From: Planococcus sp. MSAK28401
GTDB lineage: Bacteria > Bacillota > Bacilli > Bacillales_A > Planococcaceae
Assembly: GCF_018283455.1 (NCBI RefSeq)
Contig: NZ_JAAMTH010000001.1
Span: forward strand, 219,001-283,000
Direction of reading: 5' to 3'
DNA length: 64,000 nt
Shown in pieces: positions 35,994 to 43,526 of this stretch. The notes under the pieces are model-generated. The model did not search any database, was not told the DNA's origin, and worked only from the letters and a program-made list of their open reading frames with translations. Positions within the stretch are counted from its first letter, which is position 1. Every line of letters begins with the position of its first letter. Position numbers and translations under genes: made by a program.

Positions 35994-36368
35994 TTATGAT
36001 TCCTCCTTTTGCGTGGCGCTGCGATTCGCAATGTATTGGCTGGCAAATCCGGCCGCTGCCATCGTGATGAGCGTGCTGATGGCTACGATCGGCAGCAATA
36101 AGACGCCTTTTCCGGAAAACAACGGGCCGTAGTCAACCACGCCGACCGTGGCCGGAATGAAATATAAGGAAAGAAAGCTTAATAAAAAAGTAGCGCCTGC
36201 GTCTATCCATTCAAGTGGGTAGATTTTCAGCAATAAAGCGCTGAACAACAGCAAAAAGCCGATGATGCTTCCGGGCATCGGCAACTGGAGCAAAGCTTGG
36301 ATGGCTTCGCCAATCAGCAAAAATCCATACAGGACAAGCAATTGCAAAACGATGCGTACGATTTTCAT
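35994..36368 (-). CDS. lrgA: LrgA/CidA family holin-like protein
   Basis: 124 residues from the ATG after GGAGGTG; upstream codons of the longer frame precede that site. Four membrane segments; GEAIQALLQLPMPGSIIGFL is the family motif. First gene of lrgA-lrgB. The lytS-lytR two-component genes that often precede it are not here. Upstream 36369-36580 shows no clear promoter for it. Confidence 0.88.
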   Translation of the reverse strand: MKIVRIVLQLLVLYGFLLIGEAIQALLQLPMPGSIIGFLLLFSALLLKIYPLEWIDAGATFLLSFLSLYFIPATVGVVDYGPLFSGKGVLLLPIVAISTLITMAAAGFASQYIANRSATQKEES

Positions 36369-36582
36369 GGGGCACCTCCGCCTTCCCGGCAGTTTTGGAA
36401 AACGATGGACGTCTTCATACATGTAGATATTTTACAGCAATGGACTGGAAATGCGAGTCAACAGTTTCGGTGAGTGAGGCGAAGTAACAGCAAGGAAAGG
36501 AAGAAAATGTTATAGCGCAAAAGCTCTGTGTAGCAAGCTTTCACTCGAATAATGAAATTTTCCGAAAACAAGAAGTTAGGAC

Positions 36583-36610
36583 TTGCATTTTGTAGGGGAT
36601 GTTGTAGTAT
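36583..36610 (+). promoter_or_regulatory. Promoter of brnQ
   Basis: -35 TTGCAT (36583-36588), 16-nt spacer, -10 TAGTAT (36605-36610). A palindromic operator-like sequence follows at the expected transcription start. Confidence 0.5.
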
Positions 36611-36615
36611 TACCT

Positions 36616-36633
36616 TATGCAATATATCGCATA
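36616..36633. promoter_or_regulatory. Operator-like palindrome at brnQ start site
   Basis: TATGC-A-ATATAT-C-GCATA, an 18-bp dyad with one asymmetric pair. Its complement contains ATGCGATATAT, an 11-base word that recurs exactly at 38850-38860 upstream of the neighbouring gntR gene. Position just after the -10 suits a repressor. Confidence 0.6.
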
Positions 36634-36702
36634 CAATTATTTATTAATAGTATTTCGGGATATAAAAGAATGAATATTCAAAAAACGGAGGAGTTAGTAA
36701 GT

Positions 36703-38076
36703 ATGGACAGCAAATTATCGATAAAGGCTTATCTTATCATTGGGACAATGCTTTTCGCATTGTTTTTCGGGGCAGGGAACTTGATCTTCCCGGCACAACT
36801 TGGCCAATACGCAGGCGAGAATGTTTGGTTGGCGATGGCCGGTTTCTTGACAACCGGCGTCGGTTTGCCGCTTCTCGGTATCTTGGCGATCGGCTTTTCG
36901 AAAAGCCGGGACTTGCAGGATCTCTCGAGTCGTGTGCATCCGGTATACGGTTTATTGTTCACCGCCGCACTTTATTTGACGATCGGGCCGTTTTTCGCAT
37001 TGCCGCGGACGGCAGCCGTTTCTTATGAAGTAGGCATCGTGCCATTCATCGGGGACGGATCAGTCGCAATCGGCTTGATCGTCTTCTCGGTTATCTTTTA
37101 TGTGGTCTCTTTATTGTTGTCGTTGAATCCGACGCAAATGGTCGACAGCATCGGCAAATTTTTGGCTCCGGCCATTTTGATCGTCCTCGGTATCTTGCTG
37201 GTCGCGGCGTTCGTGTCTCCGATGGGAGAGGCTGGCCCTGCACAAGAGGGGTACGCAAGCGGCGCCTTTTTGACTGGATTTACGGAAGGGTATAACACGA
37301 TGGACGCGCTCGCTTCACTCGTGTTCGGGATCATCGTCATTTCAGCCGTTCAGAAAATGGGCGTCACTTCATCGAAAGGTTTACTGAAGGCGACACTTCG
37401 CAGCGGGGCTGTGGCAGCTGGATTGTTGGCAGTCGTGTACACGGGAATCGCGTTTCTTGGCGCGACCAGCACTTCGCAGCTGGGCCTTTTGGAAACAGGA
37501 GGGCCGGTTCTGAGCGGGGCTTCTGAACATTATTTCGGCACATTAGGCGCTATGCTGTTGGCAGTGATCATCACATTGGCATGTCTTACGACAGCAGTTG
37601 GCTTGACTGTCGCCACTTCAGAATTTTTCCATAAGCTGACGCCTGGCATCAGCTACCGCACATATGTCTTCATCTTCACCATCTTTTCGTTAGTGGTAAC
37701 GAATGCTGGGCTTTCGAACATTATCACGTATTCAATTCCGGTATTGATGTTCTTGTATCCACTCGCAATCGTCCTGATCATGCTCGCGTTTATGTCGCCG
37801 CTATTCAACCACAGCCGCATCGTCTATGTATCAGCTATCGGCGTGACCTTCTTCATCGCGATCATCGACGGATTGAAAACTTTGACGGGTTCGCTTGGCA
37901 TGGAAAATCCAACATGGCTCCAAAGCATCATCGACTTTTATGCAGAAGTCCTGCCGCTTTATGGCGATGGGCTCGGCTGGTTCGTGCCAGCTTTGGCTGC
38001 CATCTTCATTTCAGGCATTGTCGCCCGTTTGAGAAACCGCAGGGAATCGGAATCGCCCGCATTTACCAATCGCTAG
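36703..38076 (+). CDS. brnQ: Branched-chain amino acid carrier BrnQ (LIVCS family)
   Basis: 457 residues from the ATG after GGAGGAG, about twelve membrane segments. GTMLFALFFGAGNLIFPAQL near residue 12, LYLTIGPFFALPRTAAVSYE and LFNHSRIVYVSAIGVTFF are typical. Sodium- or proton-coupled uptake of Leu/Ile/Val. Longer frame reaches 36583 but overlaps promoter and operator. Convergent with gntR. Confidence 0.93.
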   Translation: MDSKLSIKAYLIIGTMLFALFFGAGNLIFPAQLGQYAGENVWLAMAGFLTTGVGLPLLGILAIGFSKSRDLQDLSSRVHPVYGLLFTAALYLTIGPFFALPRTAAVSYEVGIVPFIGDGSVAIGLIVFSVIFYVVSLLLSLNPTQMVDSIGKFLAPAILIVLGILLVAAFVSPMGEAGPAQEGYASGAFLTGFTEGYNTMDALASLVFGIIVISAVQKMGVTSSKGLLKATLRSGAVAAGLLAVVYTGIAFLGATSTSQLGLLETGGPVLSGASEHYFGTLGAMLLAVIITLACLTTAVGLTVATSEFFHKLTPGISYRTYVFIFTIFSLVVTNAGLSNIITYSIPVLMFLYPLAIVLIMLAFMSPLFNHSRIVYVSAIGVTFFIAIIDGLKTLTGSLGMENPTWLQSIIDFYAEVLPLYGDGLGWFVPALAAIFISGIVARLRNRRESESPAFTNR

Positions 38077-38122
38077 AAAAAAGCTGTTTCCAACGTGTTC
38101 AACACGTTGGAAACAGCTTTTT
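38077..38122. terminator. Bidirectional terminator
   Basis: 23-bp nearly perfect inverted repeat (AAAAAGCTGTTTCCAACGTG arm) between brnQ and the convergent gntR gene. Confidence 0.93.
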
Positions 38123-38783
38123 AAATGCCTTTAGAAGCAGTCAATTCTTCGATGGTGCGGACCCAGTTGGATTTCATCAAATGTGAAATCTTCTCGGCGT
38201 CTCCGGCTTTGAGGGTTTCGATGATCTCAATATGCTCGTCATGGGAGCGCATCGTCAAGACTAAGGAATGGTGGAAAAACTGTCTGCGGACATGTGATTG
38301 AAGCTGGCCGAGAATGGAATCTATATATGGATTGCCGGCTGCATCCACGATGATTTGATGGAACTCTTCATCGATTTTCAATGCAGAAAAGGAATCGCTG
38401 TTACGGATAGCACGCGCAAATTTCCGGTTGGTTTCTTCCAAAAGCCCGAAAATCTCAGGAGTCAAATTTGGAATGGCCAATTCACCGGCAAGTGCTTGCA
38501 GCACAGCAAGGGGAGGCAGGAGATGTTTGATGTCTTCGATATGGATATCCGTCACGCGTGTCGCTTTGCCAGGAAACATTTCAATGAATCCTTGCACTTC
38601 AAGAAGCTGCAAGGCTTCTCGGATCGGTGTCCGGCTTAAATTGAGCGCTTCAGCGAGTTCGGTGTCGACCAGTTTCTCGCCAGGCTGCAAGGTGCCATCG
38701 ATGATCCATTGCTGCAATTGCAAATGGGCACTTTCTTTAGCGGAAACGCGTACCGGCCTTGTATGGTCTACAGGAATCGGCAT
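38121..38783 (-). CDS. GntR family regulator, FCD (FadR) subfamily
   Basis: 220 residues from the ATG after AAAGGAG; the longer frame to 38816 overlaps the -10 box. Winged helix with LVDTELAEALNLSRTPIREA and LQLLEVQGFIEMFPGKATRV, then an all-helical FCD ligand domain with metal-binding type residues (EEFHQIIVDAAGN, HIEIIETLKAGD). Candidate regulator of brnQ and itself, based on the shared operator word. Ligand unknown. Confidence 0.9.
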   Translation of the reverse strand: MPIPVDHTRPVRVSAKESAHLQLQQWIIDGTLQPGEKLVDTELAEALNLSRTPIREALQLLEVQGFIEMFPGKATRVTDIHIEDIKHLLPPLAVLQALAGELAIPNLTPEIFGLLEETNRKFARAIRNSDSFSALKIDEEFHQIIVDAAGNPYIDSILGQLQSHVRRQFFHHSLVLTMRSHDEHIEIIETLKAGDAEKISHLMKSNWVRTIEELTASKGI

Positions 38784-38814
38784 AGTAAATCTCCTTTCGA
38801 AATTATCTGACTCC

Positions 38815-38861
38815 ATTATACACTAATTTACAAAACAGTAAAATGCAGAATGCGATATATC
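38815..38861 (-). promoter_or_regulatory. gntR promoter with half-operator
   Basis: Minus-strand -10 TATAAT (complement of 38815-38820) with -35 TTTACT (complement of 38838-38843). Upstream, 38850-38861 carries ATGCGATATATC, sharing 11 bases with the brnQ palindrome but lacking its second half. Confidence 0.5.
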
Positions 38862-38885
38862 TGAAACAGCGATTTCTTAAGGTCA

Positions 38886-38910
38886 GTTTGATGCTCTCGG
38901 TAAAGGGAAT
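38886..38910 (+). promoter_or_regulatory. Sigma-B-type promoter of the SpoIIAA-like pair
   Basis: -35 GTTTGA (38886-38891), 13-nt spacer, -10 GGGAAT (38905-38910); each box is one base off the general-stress consensus GTTTAA / GGGTAT. The first coding start is 37 bp downstream. Confidence 0.62.
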
Positions 38911-38946
38911 AACAACATTATCAGGAAACTTTAAGGAGGAGCCGCC

Positions 38947-39306
38947 ATGTTATCATTCGTTACCAGTAAAGACGAACAAACCCTTGCCATCGAAGTCGAA
39001 GGAAAAGTGACCAAAGACGATTTAAAGAAATTTGACAATGTCGTGTTCGAAAAATTCCGCAACGATGAGAAATTCAATGTTTATGCCGTGATCAATGATA
39101 TCGATGCCCCTACAGCAGGCGCGATGTTTGAGGAGTTGGCCGTCGATGCTAAACGTTGGAGCCAGTACAATAAACTTGCGGTCGTCAGTGAAAAGAATTG
39201 GCTCGATAAAGTATCGGGGGCTCTCGACAAACTGCCTGGCGTGCAAGCCGAACATTTCCCAATCGACCAGATGGAATCAGCCTGGGATTGGATAAAGGAG
39301 AAGTGA
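38947..39306 (+). CDS. SpoIIAA-like (STAS/SEC14-type) protein, copy 1
   Basis: 119 residues. Pattern LxFVTSKDEQTLAIEVEGKV ... KFDNVVFEKFRN ... NKLAVVSEKNWLDKVSGALD ... HFPIDQMESAWDWIKEK fits the SpoIIAA-like/DUF3478 family, small alpha-beta proteins often induced by stress. AAGGAGG before the ATG. Followed 6 bp later by a paralogue, so the pair arose by tandem duplication. Biochemical role unknown. Confidence 0.8.
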   Translation: MLSFVTSKDEQTLAIEVEGKVTKDDLKKFDNVVFEKFRNDEKFNVYAVINDIDAPTAGAMFEELAVDAKRWSQYNKLAVVSEKNWLDKVSGALDKLPGVQAEHFPIDQMESAWDWIKEK

Positions 39307-39312
39307 AGAAAT

Positions 39313-39669
39313 ATGTTGTCAATTGTACCAAGTAAAGACATAGAAACGATCGCAATCGAAGTGGAAGGGCGTGCCAGCAAAGCCGACATCGAGAAATTAG
39401 ACCATGTCATCCGTGACAAAGTGAGCGAGAAAGGCCATTTCAATATGTATGCGATCATCTATAAAGTAGAAGATTCGACTTTGTTCGATGCAGCAGACAG
39501 TGCAGAAATCGATCGGCATAGCTGGAGCCAAGCGCGCAAGTTCGCGGTTATCAGTGAAAGAGACTGGACCTCGGCAGCGAGCGGCTGGCAAGGCTTCGCG
39601 GACGGCCTGGAAACACGCCATTTCAAGCTCGACGAAATGAACGACGCATGGGAATGGATGCAACAATAA
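39313..39669 (+). CDS. SpoIIAA-like (STAS/SEC14-type) protein, copy 2
   Basis: 118 residues, same length and layout as its upstream neighbour (MLSIVPSKDIETIAIEVEGR, RKFAVISERDWTSAASGWQG, HFKLDEMNDAWEWMQQ). Clearly paralogous but well diverged, so the duplication is not recent. Shares the sigma-B-type promoter and ends at a terminator. Confidence 0.8.
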   Translation: MLSIVPSKDIETIAIEVEGRASKADIEKLDHVIRDKVSEKGHFNMYAIIYKVEDSTLFDAADSAEIDRHSWSQARKFAVISERDWTSAASGWQGFADGLETRHFKLDEMNDAWEWMQQ

Positions 39670-39680
39670 CCAATGAATAC

Positions 39681-39714
39681 AAAGCGTTCCGCGTTACTGC
39701 GGAGCGCTTTTTTC
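39681..39714 (+). terminator. Terminator after SpoIIAA-like pair
   Basis: AAAGCGTTCCGC / GCGGAGCGCTTT stem with a T-run, 12 bp after the stop codon. Confidence 0.85.
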
Positions 39715-39783
39715 TGTTGAGAGGATTATGCAGATATAAAGATAGAAGTTGAAACTTAGTAATTACAATAGCTTGCGCTATGA

Positions 39784-40064
39784 GACTGCGTTGCAGAGGG
39801 ACGCTTTCCGGAGGGCTCGCATTGAGCCGCTTCGTCGCTACGCAAAACCACGCCTGCTCAACTCTCACGATGTTCGAGCTTCGCAAACGAATACGCTTAA
39901 TGCTTTCACGTATTCGCTTGCAGGGTCTCAATTGTCTCGCTATTCCTCCCGGAGTCGCCCTCTTCCACTCCGTCTCTAATTTTAGAAGGGAAGAAAATTT
40001 CTTTTGTTCACTCGATAGAAAAAGTGGAAATGCTTCCTGTTTTGTAGCTCAAGTCAACTTTGGT
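39784..40064. repeat. Intergenic repeat A, copy 1
   Basis: Shares blocks with a second copy at 49366-49574: GACTGCGTTGCAG at the start, CTTCCACT-CGTCTCT in the middle, and TGTAGCTCAAGTCA near the end. Contains inverted repeats, including CGAATACG / CGTATTCG (39888-39926 region) and GGCTC/GAGCC. Open frames here are not supported by ribosome sites or protein-like sequence. Resembles dispersed palindromic repeats common in Bacillales intergenic regions. Confidence 0.65.
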
Positions 40065-40137
40065 GTAGAGAAGCGAGCTAGTCCTGACACTGCCATCAAC
40101 ATTTTCGACTAAAGCACCAATGTGCCAGACTCTACAT

Positions 40138-40383
40138 CTCGGGAAGCGATTCCCCAACTAGCCGGCAACTGATTGCAGAAGCCGAACAGACTAAACATTC
40201 TTCACTCAATGAAATCACTCAGCCGCCGAGCGTAAAGGGGTGAGCCGACGCCGTAAGACAGGCGTTCTTTCTGGCTTATGGCAAGAGGCCAACCCAAAGC
40301 ACGGCGGCAACTACTCAGACGAAACTCAAACAAAGGCAAAAACTATTCAACATCTAAACTCCCATTATCTTTTCCAAGCATGT
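40138..40383 (+). ncRNA. HEARO/omega-RNA-like structured repeat B1
   Basis: Begins with a GGGAA-GCGA-TTCCC hairpin and TAGCCGGCAACTG, then a core (40222-40308) closed by GCCGCC/GGCGGC. In the core ACGCC pairs with GGCGT around GTAAGACA, and TGGC/GCCA encloses TTATGGCAAGAG. The words GAGCCGACG, TTATGGCAAGAGGCCAAC and AAGCACGG resemble the conserved core of HEARO RNA, the IscB/IsrB guide RNA (recalled, not searched). First of a tandem dimer with period 246. No IscB-like gene is nearby. Confidence 0.5.
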
Positions 40384-40621
40384 CCCGGGAAGCGATTCCC
40401 CCGATAGCCGGCAACTGACTAAAGAATCAGATTTGATTAAACATACTCGAATCAACGAAATCTCCCAGCCGCCAAGCGCCAAGGGGTGAGCCGACGCAGT
40501 AAGACAAGTGTTCTTCTTGGCTTACGGCTAAAGGCCAACCCAAAGCACGGCGGCGAATATCTCGATGAAGCGTCATTCGAAACATCCTAGCATTTCCACA
40601 AACTAACCCTCACTATCTCCA
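40384..40621 (+). ncRNA. HEARO/omega-RNA-like structured repeat B2
   Basis: Second unit of the dimer. Core 40468-40554 closed by GCCGCC/GGCGGC. Compared with B1 the inner stem changes from ACGCC/GGCGT to ACGC/GTGT, keeping pairing through G-U, and TGGC/GCCA becomes TTGGC/GCCAA, a sign of selection on RNA structure. The 5' hairpin with GCGA loop is kept. Sequence just before the unit differs in all four copies, as expected for a guide segment. Its 3' end touches the stop of the gene at 40622. Confidence 0.5.
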
Positions 40622-40825
40622 CTAAGCTTCTTCAATACGCTCAAGTTCAGCACGCACGATGTGGAAGAGGTTCAAGACAATCGTCTTGCCCGCTGCATCT
40701 TCTACCGGAAGCAGGCTGACGGCAATGCCGATGAAATGATCTTCAAGCGCGCCTTCAATGCGGATGCCTTCCAGCACGTCCCCATTGGTCAGCAAGATGT
40801 TGTAAACGTAGAATTTCTTTTTCAC
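40622..40825 (-). CDS. Small conserved-looking hypothetical protein
   Basis: 67 residues from a GTG that follows AAAGGAGGAG. The first residues are basic (MKKKFYVYNILLTNGDVLEG) and the rest is a short beta-rich, acidic-ended domain with LNLFHIVRAELERIEEA. A longer frame continues upstream to 41104, but that part runs through the promoter and start of the divergent methyltransferase gene. No family recognised. Confidence 0.6.
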   Translation of the reverse strand: MKKKFYVYNILLTNGDVLEGIRIEGALEDHFIGIAVSLLPVEDAAGKTIVLNLFHIVRAELERIEEA

Positions 40826-40946
40826 GACGGCTCCTCCTTTCCTGATCCAATTCATTGAAAAGGGCATTTGAAAGTGGGCAGGGCGACGGATTTCCTTTAC
40901 ACTGATTATAATGCAAAACGCAACGGCATAGATAGGATGAGGAATT

Positions 40947-42137
40947 GTGAGAAACGAAATGACGGCAACAGTGAAAGATGTTTTGAGAAATGAATTGGCG
41001 AAAGGGTCTCCGCTCATCACAAAAGACGGATTGATGAGTGAAATCGACGCGCCGGAAGGAACTTTACTGCGCCTTGTTGATAAGGACGGGGAATATTTGG
41101 GCACCGGCTATTACGGCGAACAGAACAAAGGCGCCGGCTGGGTTTTGACAAGAAACCAGGACGAAGCAGTCGGCCAAGCCTTTGTTGAACGCAAGCTGGA
41201 ATTGGCATTCAGCCGCCGCGAGAAATTCTTCAACAACCCAGAGACGACCGCTTTCCGTGTCTTCAACGGTGAAGGCGATGGTTTCGGTGGGTTGACGATC
41301 GATTACTACGCAGGATTCTACTTGCTGTCCTGGTATAGCGCAGGCGTCTACTCGTTCCGCGAAGACGTCGTGGCGGCGCTTCAGAATGTAGTGGAATGCA
41401 CCGGAATCTATGAGAAAAAACGGTTCGATACGAAAGGCCAGTATATCGAAGGCGATGATTTCGTATCGGGAGAGCGCGGGGAATTCCCGTTGATCGTTAG
41501 AGAAAACGGCATGAACTTCGCGGTATATTTGAACGACGGCGCAATGACCGGCATTTTCCTTGACCAGCGCGATGTGCGCCAGGCGATCCGCACGAAATAT
41601 GCAGACGGCAAAACCGTGCTCAATACCTTTTCTTACACAGGGGCCTTTTCCGTAGCAGCAGCGCTTGGCGGTGCGGACAAGACGACGAGTGTGGATCTCG
41701 CGAAACGCAGCTCAGCCAAAACCATCGAGCAGTTCAGCATCAACGGCATTGATTTTGACGAGCAGGACATTCTGGTGATGGATGTCTTCAATTATTTCAA
41801 ATACGCGAAGCGCAAAAACCTTAGCTTTGATGTGGTCGTCCTCGATCCCCCAAGCTTTGCGCGCTCGAAAAAGCATGTCTTCAGTGCGGCGAAAGACTAT
41901 ACCAACTTGATGAAAGAAACGATCGATATTACAGCACCGGAAGGCTTGATTGTCGCTTCGACTAATAGCGCTTCATTCAATATGAAGAAATTCAGCCAAA
42001 TGATCGATAAAGCATTCAAAGATAAAAACCAGAAGTACAAAGTGGTGGAGACTTATAGCCTGCCAGTGGATTTCCATGTCGATCGGAGATTTCCAGAAGG
42101 CGATTATTTGAAAGTGCTATTCCTCCGTTTACTGTAA
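40947..42137 (+). CDS. Class I SAM-dependent rRNA methyltransferase (RlmI/RlmK family, YwbD-like)
   Basis: 396 residues. N-terminal PUA-like domain (about 20-90), central DGFGGLTIDYYAGFYLLSWY, then the Rossmann methyltransferase domain with FLDQRDVRQAIR, VLNTFSYTGAFSVAAALGGA (SAM motif I) and catalytic VVLDPPSFARSKK. Family members methylate cytosine C5 of 23S rRNA. GTG start after GGATGAGG; ATG 40959 is a possible alternative. Upstream TATAAT at 40912 is a likely -10. Confidence 0.9.
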   Translation: MRNEMTATVKDVLRNELAKGSPLITKDGLMSEIDAPEGTLLRLVDKDGEYLGTGYYGEQNKGAGWVLTRNQDEAVGQAFVERKLELAFSRREKFFNNPETTAFRVFNGEGDGFGGLTIDYYAGFYLLSWYSAGVYSFREDVVAALQNVVECTGIYEKKRFDTKGQYIEGDDFVSGERGEFPLIVRENGMNFAVYLNDGAMTGIFLDQRDVRQAIRTKYADGKTVLNTFSYTGAFSVAAALGGADKTTSVDLAKRSSAKTIEQFSINGIDFDEQDILVMDVFNYFKYAKRKNLSFDVVVLDPPSFARSKKHVFSAAKDYTNLMKETIDITAPEGLIVASTNSASFNMKKFSQMIDKAFKDKNQKYKVVETYSLPVDFHVDRRFPEGDYLKVLFLRLL

Positions 42138-42163
42138 GATAGGCTCATAAGCAGAAACAAAGA

Positions 42164-42208
42164 GCGCAGATGGGCATTCAAAGGCGAATGTGCAACTGCG
42201 TTTTTTGT
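42164..42208 (+). terminator. Terminator after methyltransferase gene
   Basis: CGCAG..CATTC / GAATG..CTGCG two-part stem followed by six Ts. Confidence 0.75.
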
Positions 42209-42213
42209 GCGTT

Positions 42214-42241
42214 TTGCTGCTCGATTGGATTGGTTTATAAT
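42214..42241 (+). promoter_or_regulatory. Candidate promoter of the MFS gene
   Basis: -10 TATAAT (42236-42241) is perfect; the -35 TTGCTG (42214-42219) with a 16-nt spacer is weak. The MFS ATG is 38 bp downstream. Confidence 0.4.
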
Positions 42242-42279
42242 GGAAAAAGAATATGGTTACCTAATTTGGAGGCGGCACT

Positions 42280-43494
42280 ATGGCAAAAGCAATTTCCTCA
42301 TCATCGCTCGCGGGGAATCCGGTTTATCCGGTAATGTTCGCGATCGGCGGTGTTCATTTATTGAACGATTCCTTGCAGGCAGTGATTCCGGCAATGTTCC
42401 CGATTTTAGAGAAGGATTTGGGCTTGTCCTTCACCCAGCTCGGGCTGATCGCTTTTGCGCTCAATATGGTGGCGTCTGTCTTGCAGCCGGTCATCGGATT
42501 TGCGAGCGATAAAAAGCCGATGCCTTACGCATTGCCGCTCGGTATGGTGTTCTCGTTTATCGGGATCGCGGGCTTGGCGTTTGCGCCGGAGTATTGGCTC
42601 ATTTTGCTGTCGGTGATTTTCCTCGGTTTCGGTTCTGCGGTATTTCACCCGGAGGGATCACGCGTGTCGTATATGGCAGCGGGCTCGAGACGAGGCTTGT
42701 CGCAATCGATTTATCAAGTCGGCGGCAATTCCGGGCAAGCGCTGGCGCCTTTGATCAGTGCCTTTATCCTCGTGCCGCTCGGCCAACGGGGCGCAGCGTT
42801 GTTTCTCTTCGTCGCAGCACTCGGTATTTTCGCGTTATCCAAAATTTCCGCCTGGTATAAGGCGCAATTAGAGCGCGACAAATTGGAAAAAGTGAAAAAG
42901 GCTGTGCTGTCTTCCTTGCCGCCTTTAACGAAAAAGCAAGTGGGTACTGCTTTGACGTTGCTATTGTTGATTATTTTCGCGCGCACTTTTTACATAACGA
43001 CCATTACGAGTTTTTATATATTCCATTTAATGGATAATTACGGTGTGACAATCCAACAAGGGCAAATGTTCATTTTCCTATTTCTTGGAATAGGGGCATT
43101 CGGGACCTTTTTCGGCGGCCCACTTGCAGACCGCATCGGCCGCAAGCGCGTCATTGTGCTGTCGTTGATCGTACCGATTCCGCTAGCGCTTGCGCTGCCG
43201 TATGTGGCATTGCCGGTCGTTGCTGTCATTCTTTCCATATTGGGCTTTTTCCTCATGTTGAGCTTTTCCGTCATGGTCGTCTACGCCCAGGAACTCGTCC
43301 CGAGCAGAATCGGCACAATGTCCGGGCTGACAGTCGGTTTGGCGTTTGGCATGGGGGCTATTGGAGCCGTCGCGATTGGGGTGTTGATGGATTCGATTGG
43401 GGTTTATGAAACGATGATCATTATTTCCGTGCTGCCGATCCTCGGGCTGGTTGGCCTCGCTTTGCCGAAAGACCGGAAAATTGCTGCTGCGTAA
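42280..43494 (+). CDS. MFS transporter, fosmidomycin-resistance (Fsr) type
   Basis: 404 residues, twelve membrane segments. Typical GGVHLLNDSLQAVIPAMFPI opening, FLGFGSAVFHPEGSRVSYMA and RRGLSQSIYQVGGNSGQALA, and the mid-loop GGPLADRIGRKRVI. These are hallmarks of Fsr-like efflux proteins. GGAGG precedes the ATG. The ABC exporter gene follows 32 bp later, so a shared transcript is likely. Confidence 0.9.
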   Translation: MAKAISSSSLAGNPVYPVMFAIGGVHLLNDSLQAVIPAMFPILEKDLGLSFTQLGLIAFALNMVASVLQPVIGFASDKKPMPYALPLGMVFSFIGIAGLAFAPEYWLILLSVIFLGFGSAVFHPEGSRVSYMAAGSRRGLSQSIYQVGGNSGQALAPLISAFILVPLGQRGAALFLFVAALGIFALSKISAWYKAQLERDKLEKVKKAVLSSLPPLTKKQVGTALTLLLLIIFARTFYITTITSFYIFHLMDNYGVTIQQGQMFIFLFLGIGAFGTFFGGPLADRIGRKRVIVLSLIVPIPLALALPYVALPVVAVILSILGFFLMLSFSVMVVYAQELVPSRIGTMSGLTVGLAFGMGAIGAVAIGVLMDSIGVYETMIIISVLPILGLVGLALPKDRKIAAA

Positions 43495-43526
43495 ATGGTT
43501 TGGCCGGATAGATAGGAGATGGAGTT

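Noticed and set aside
39749..40112. Two overlapping plus-strand frames in the first repeat island
   Set aside because: Both lie inside repeat A, use different frames, lack ribosome sites and have Arg/Leu/Ser-rich shadow-like composition.
40826..41104. Upstream part of a 160-codon minus-strand frame
   Set aside because: It overlaps the start of the divergent methyltransferase gene; the GTG at 40825 with AAAGGAGGAG is the convincing start.
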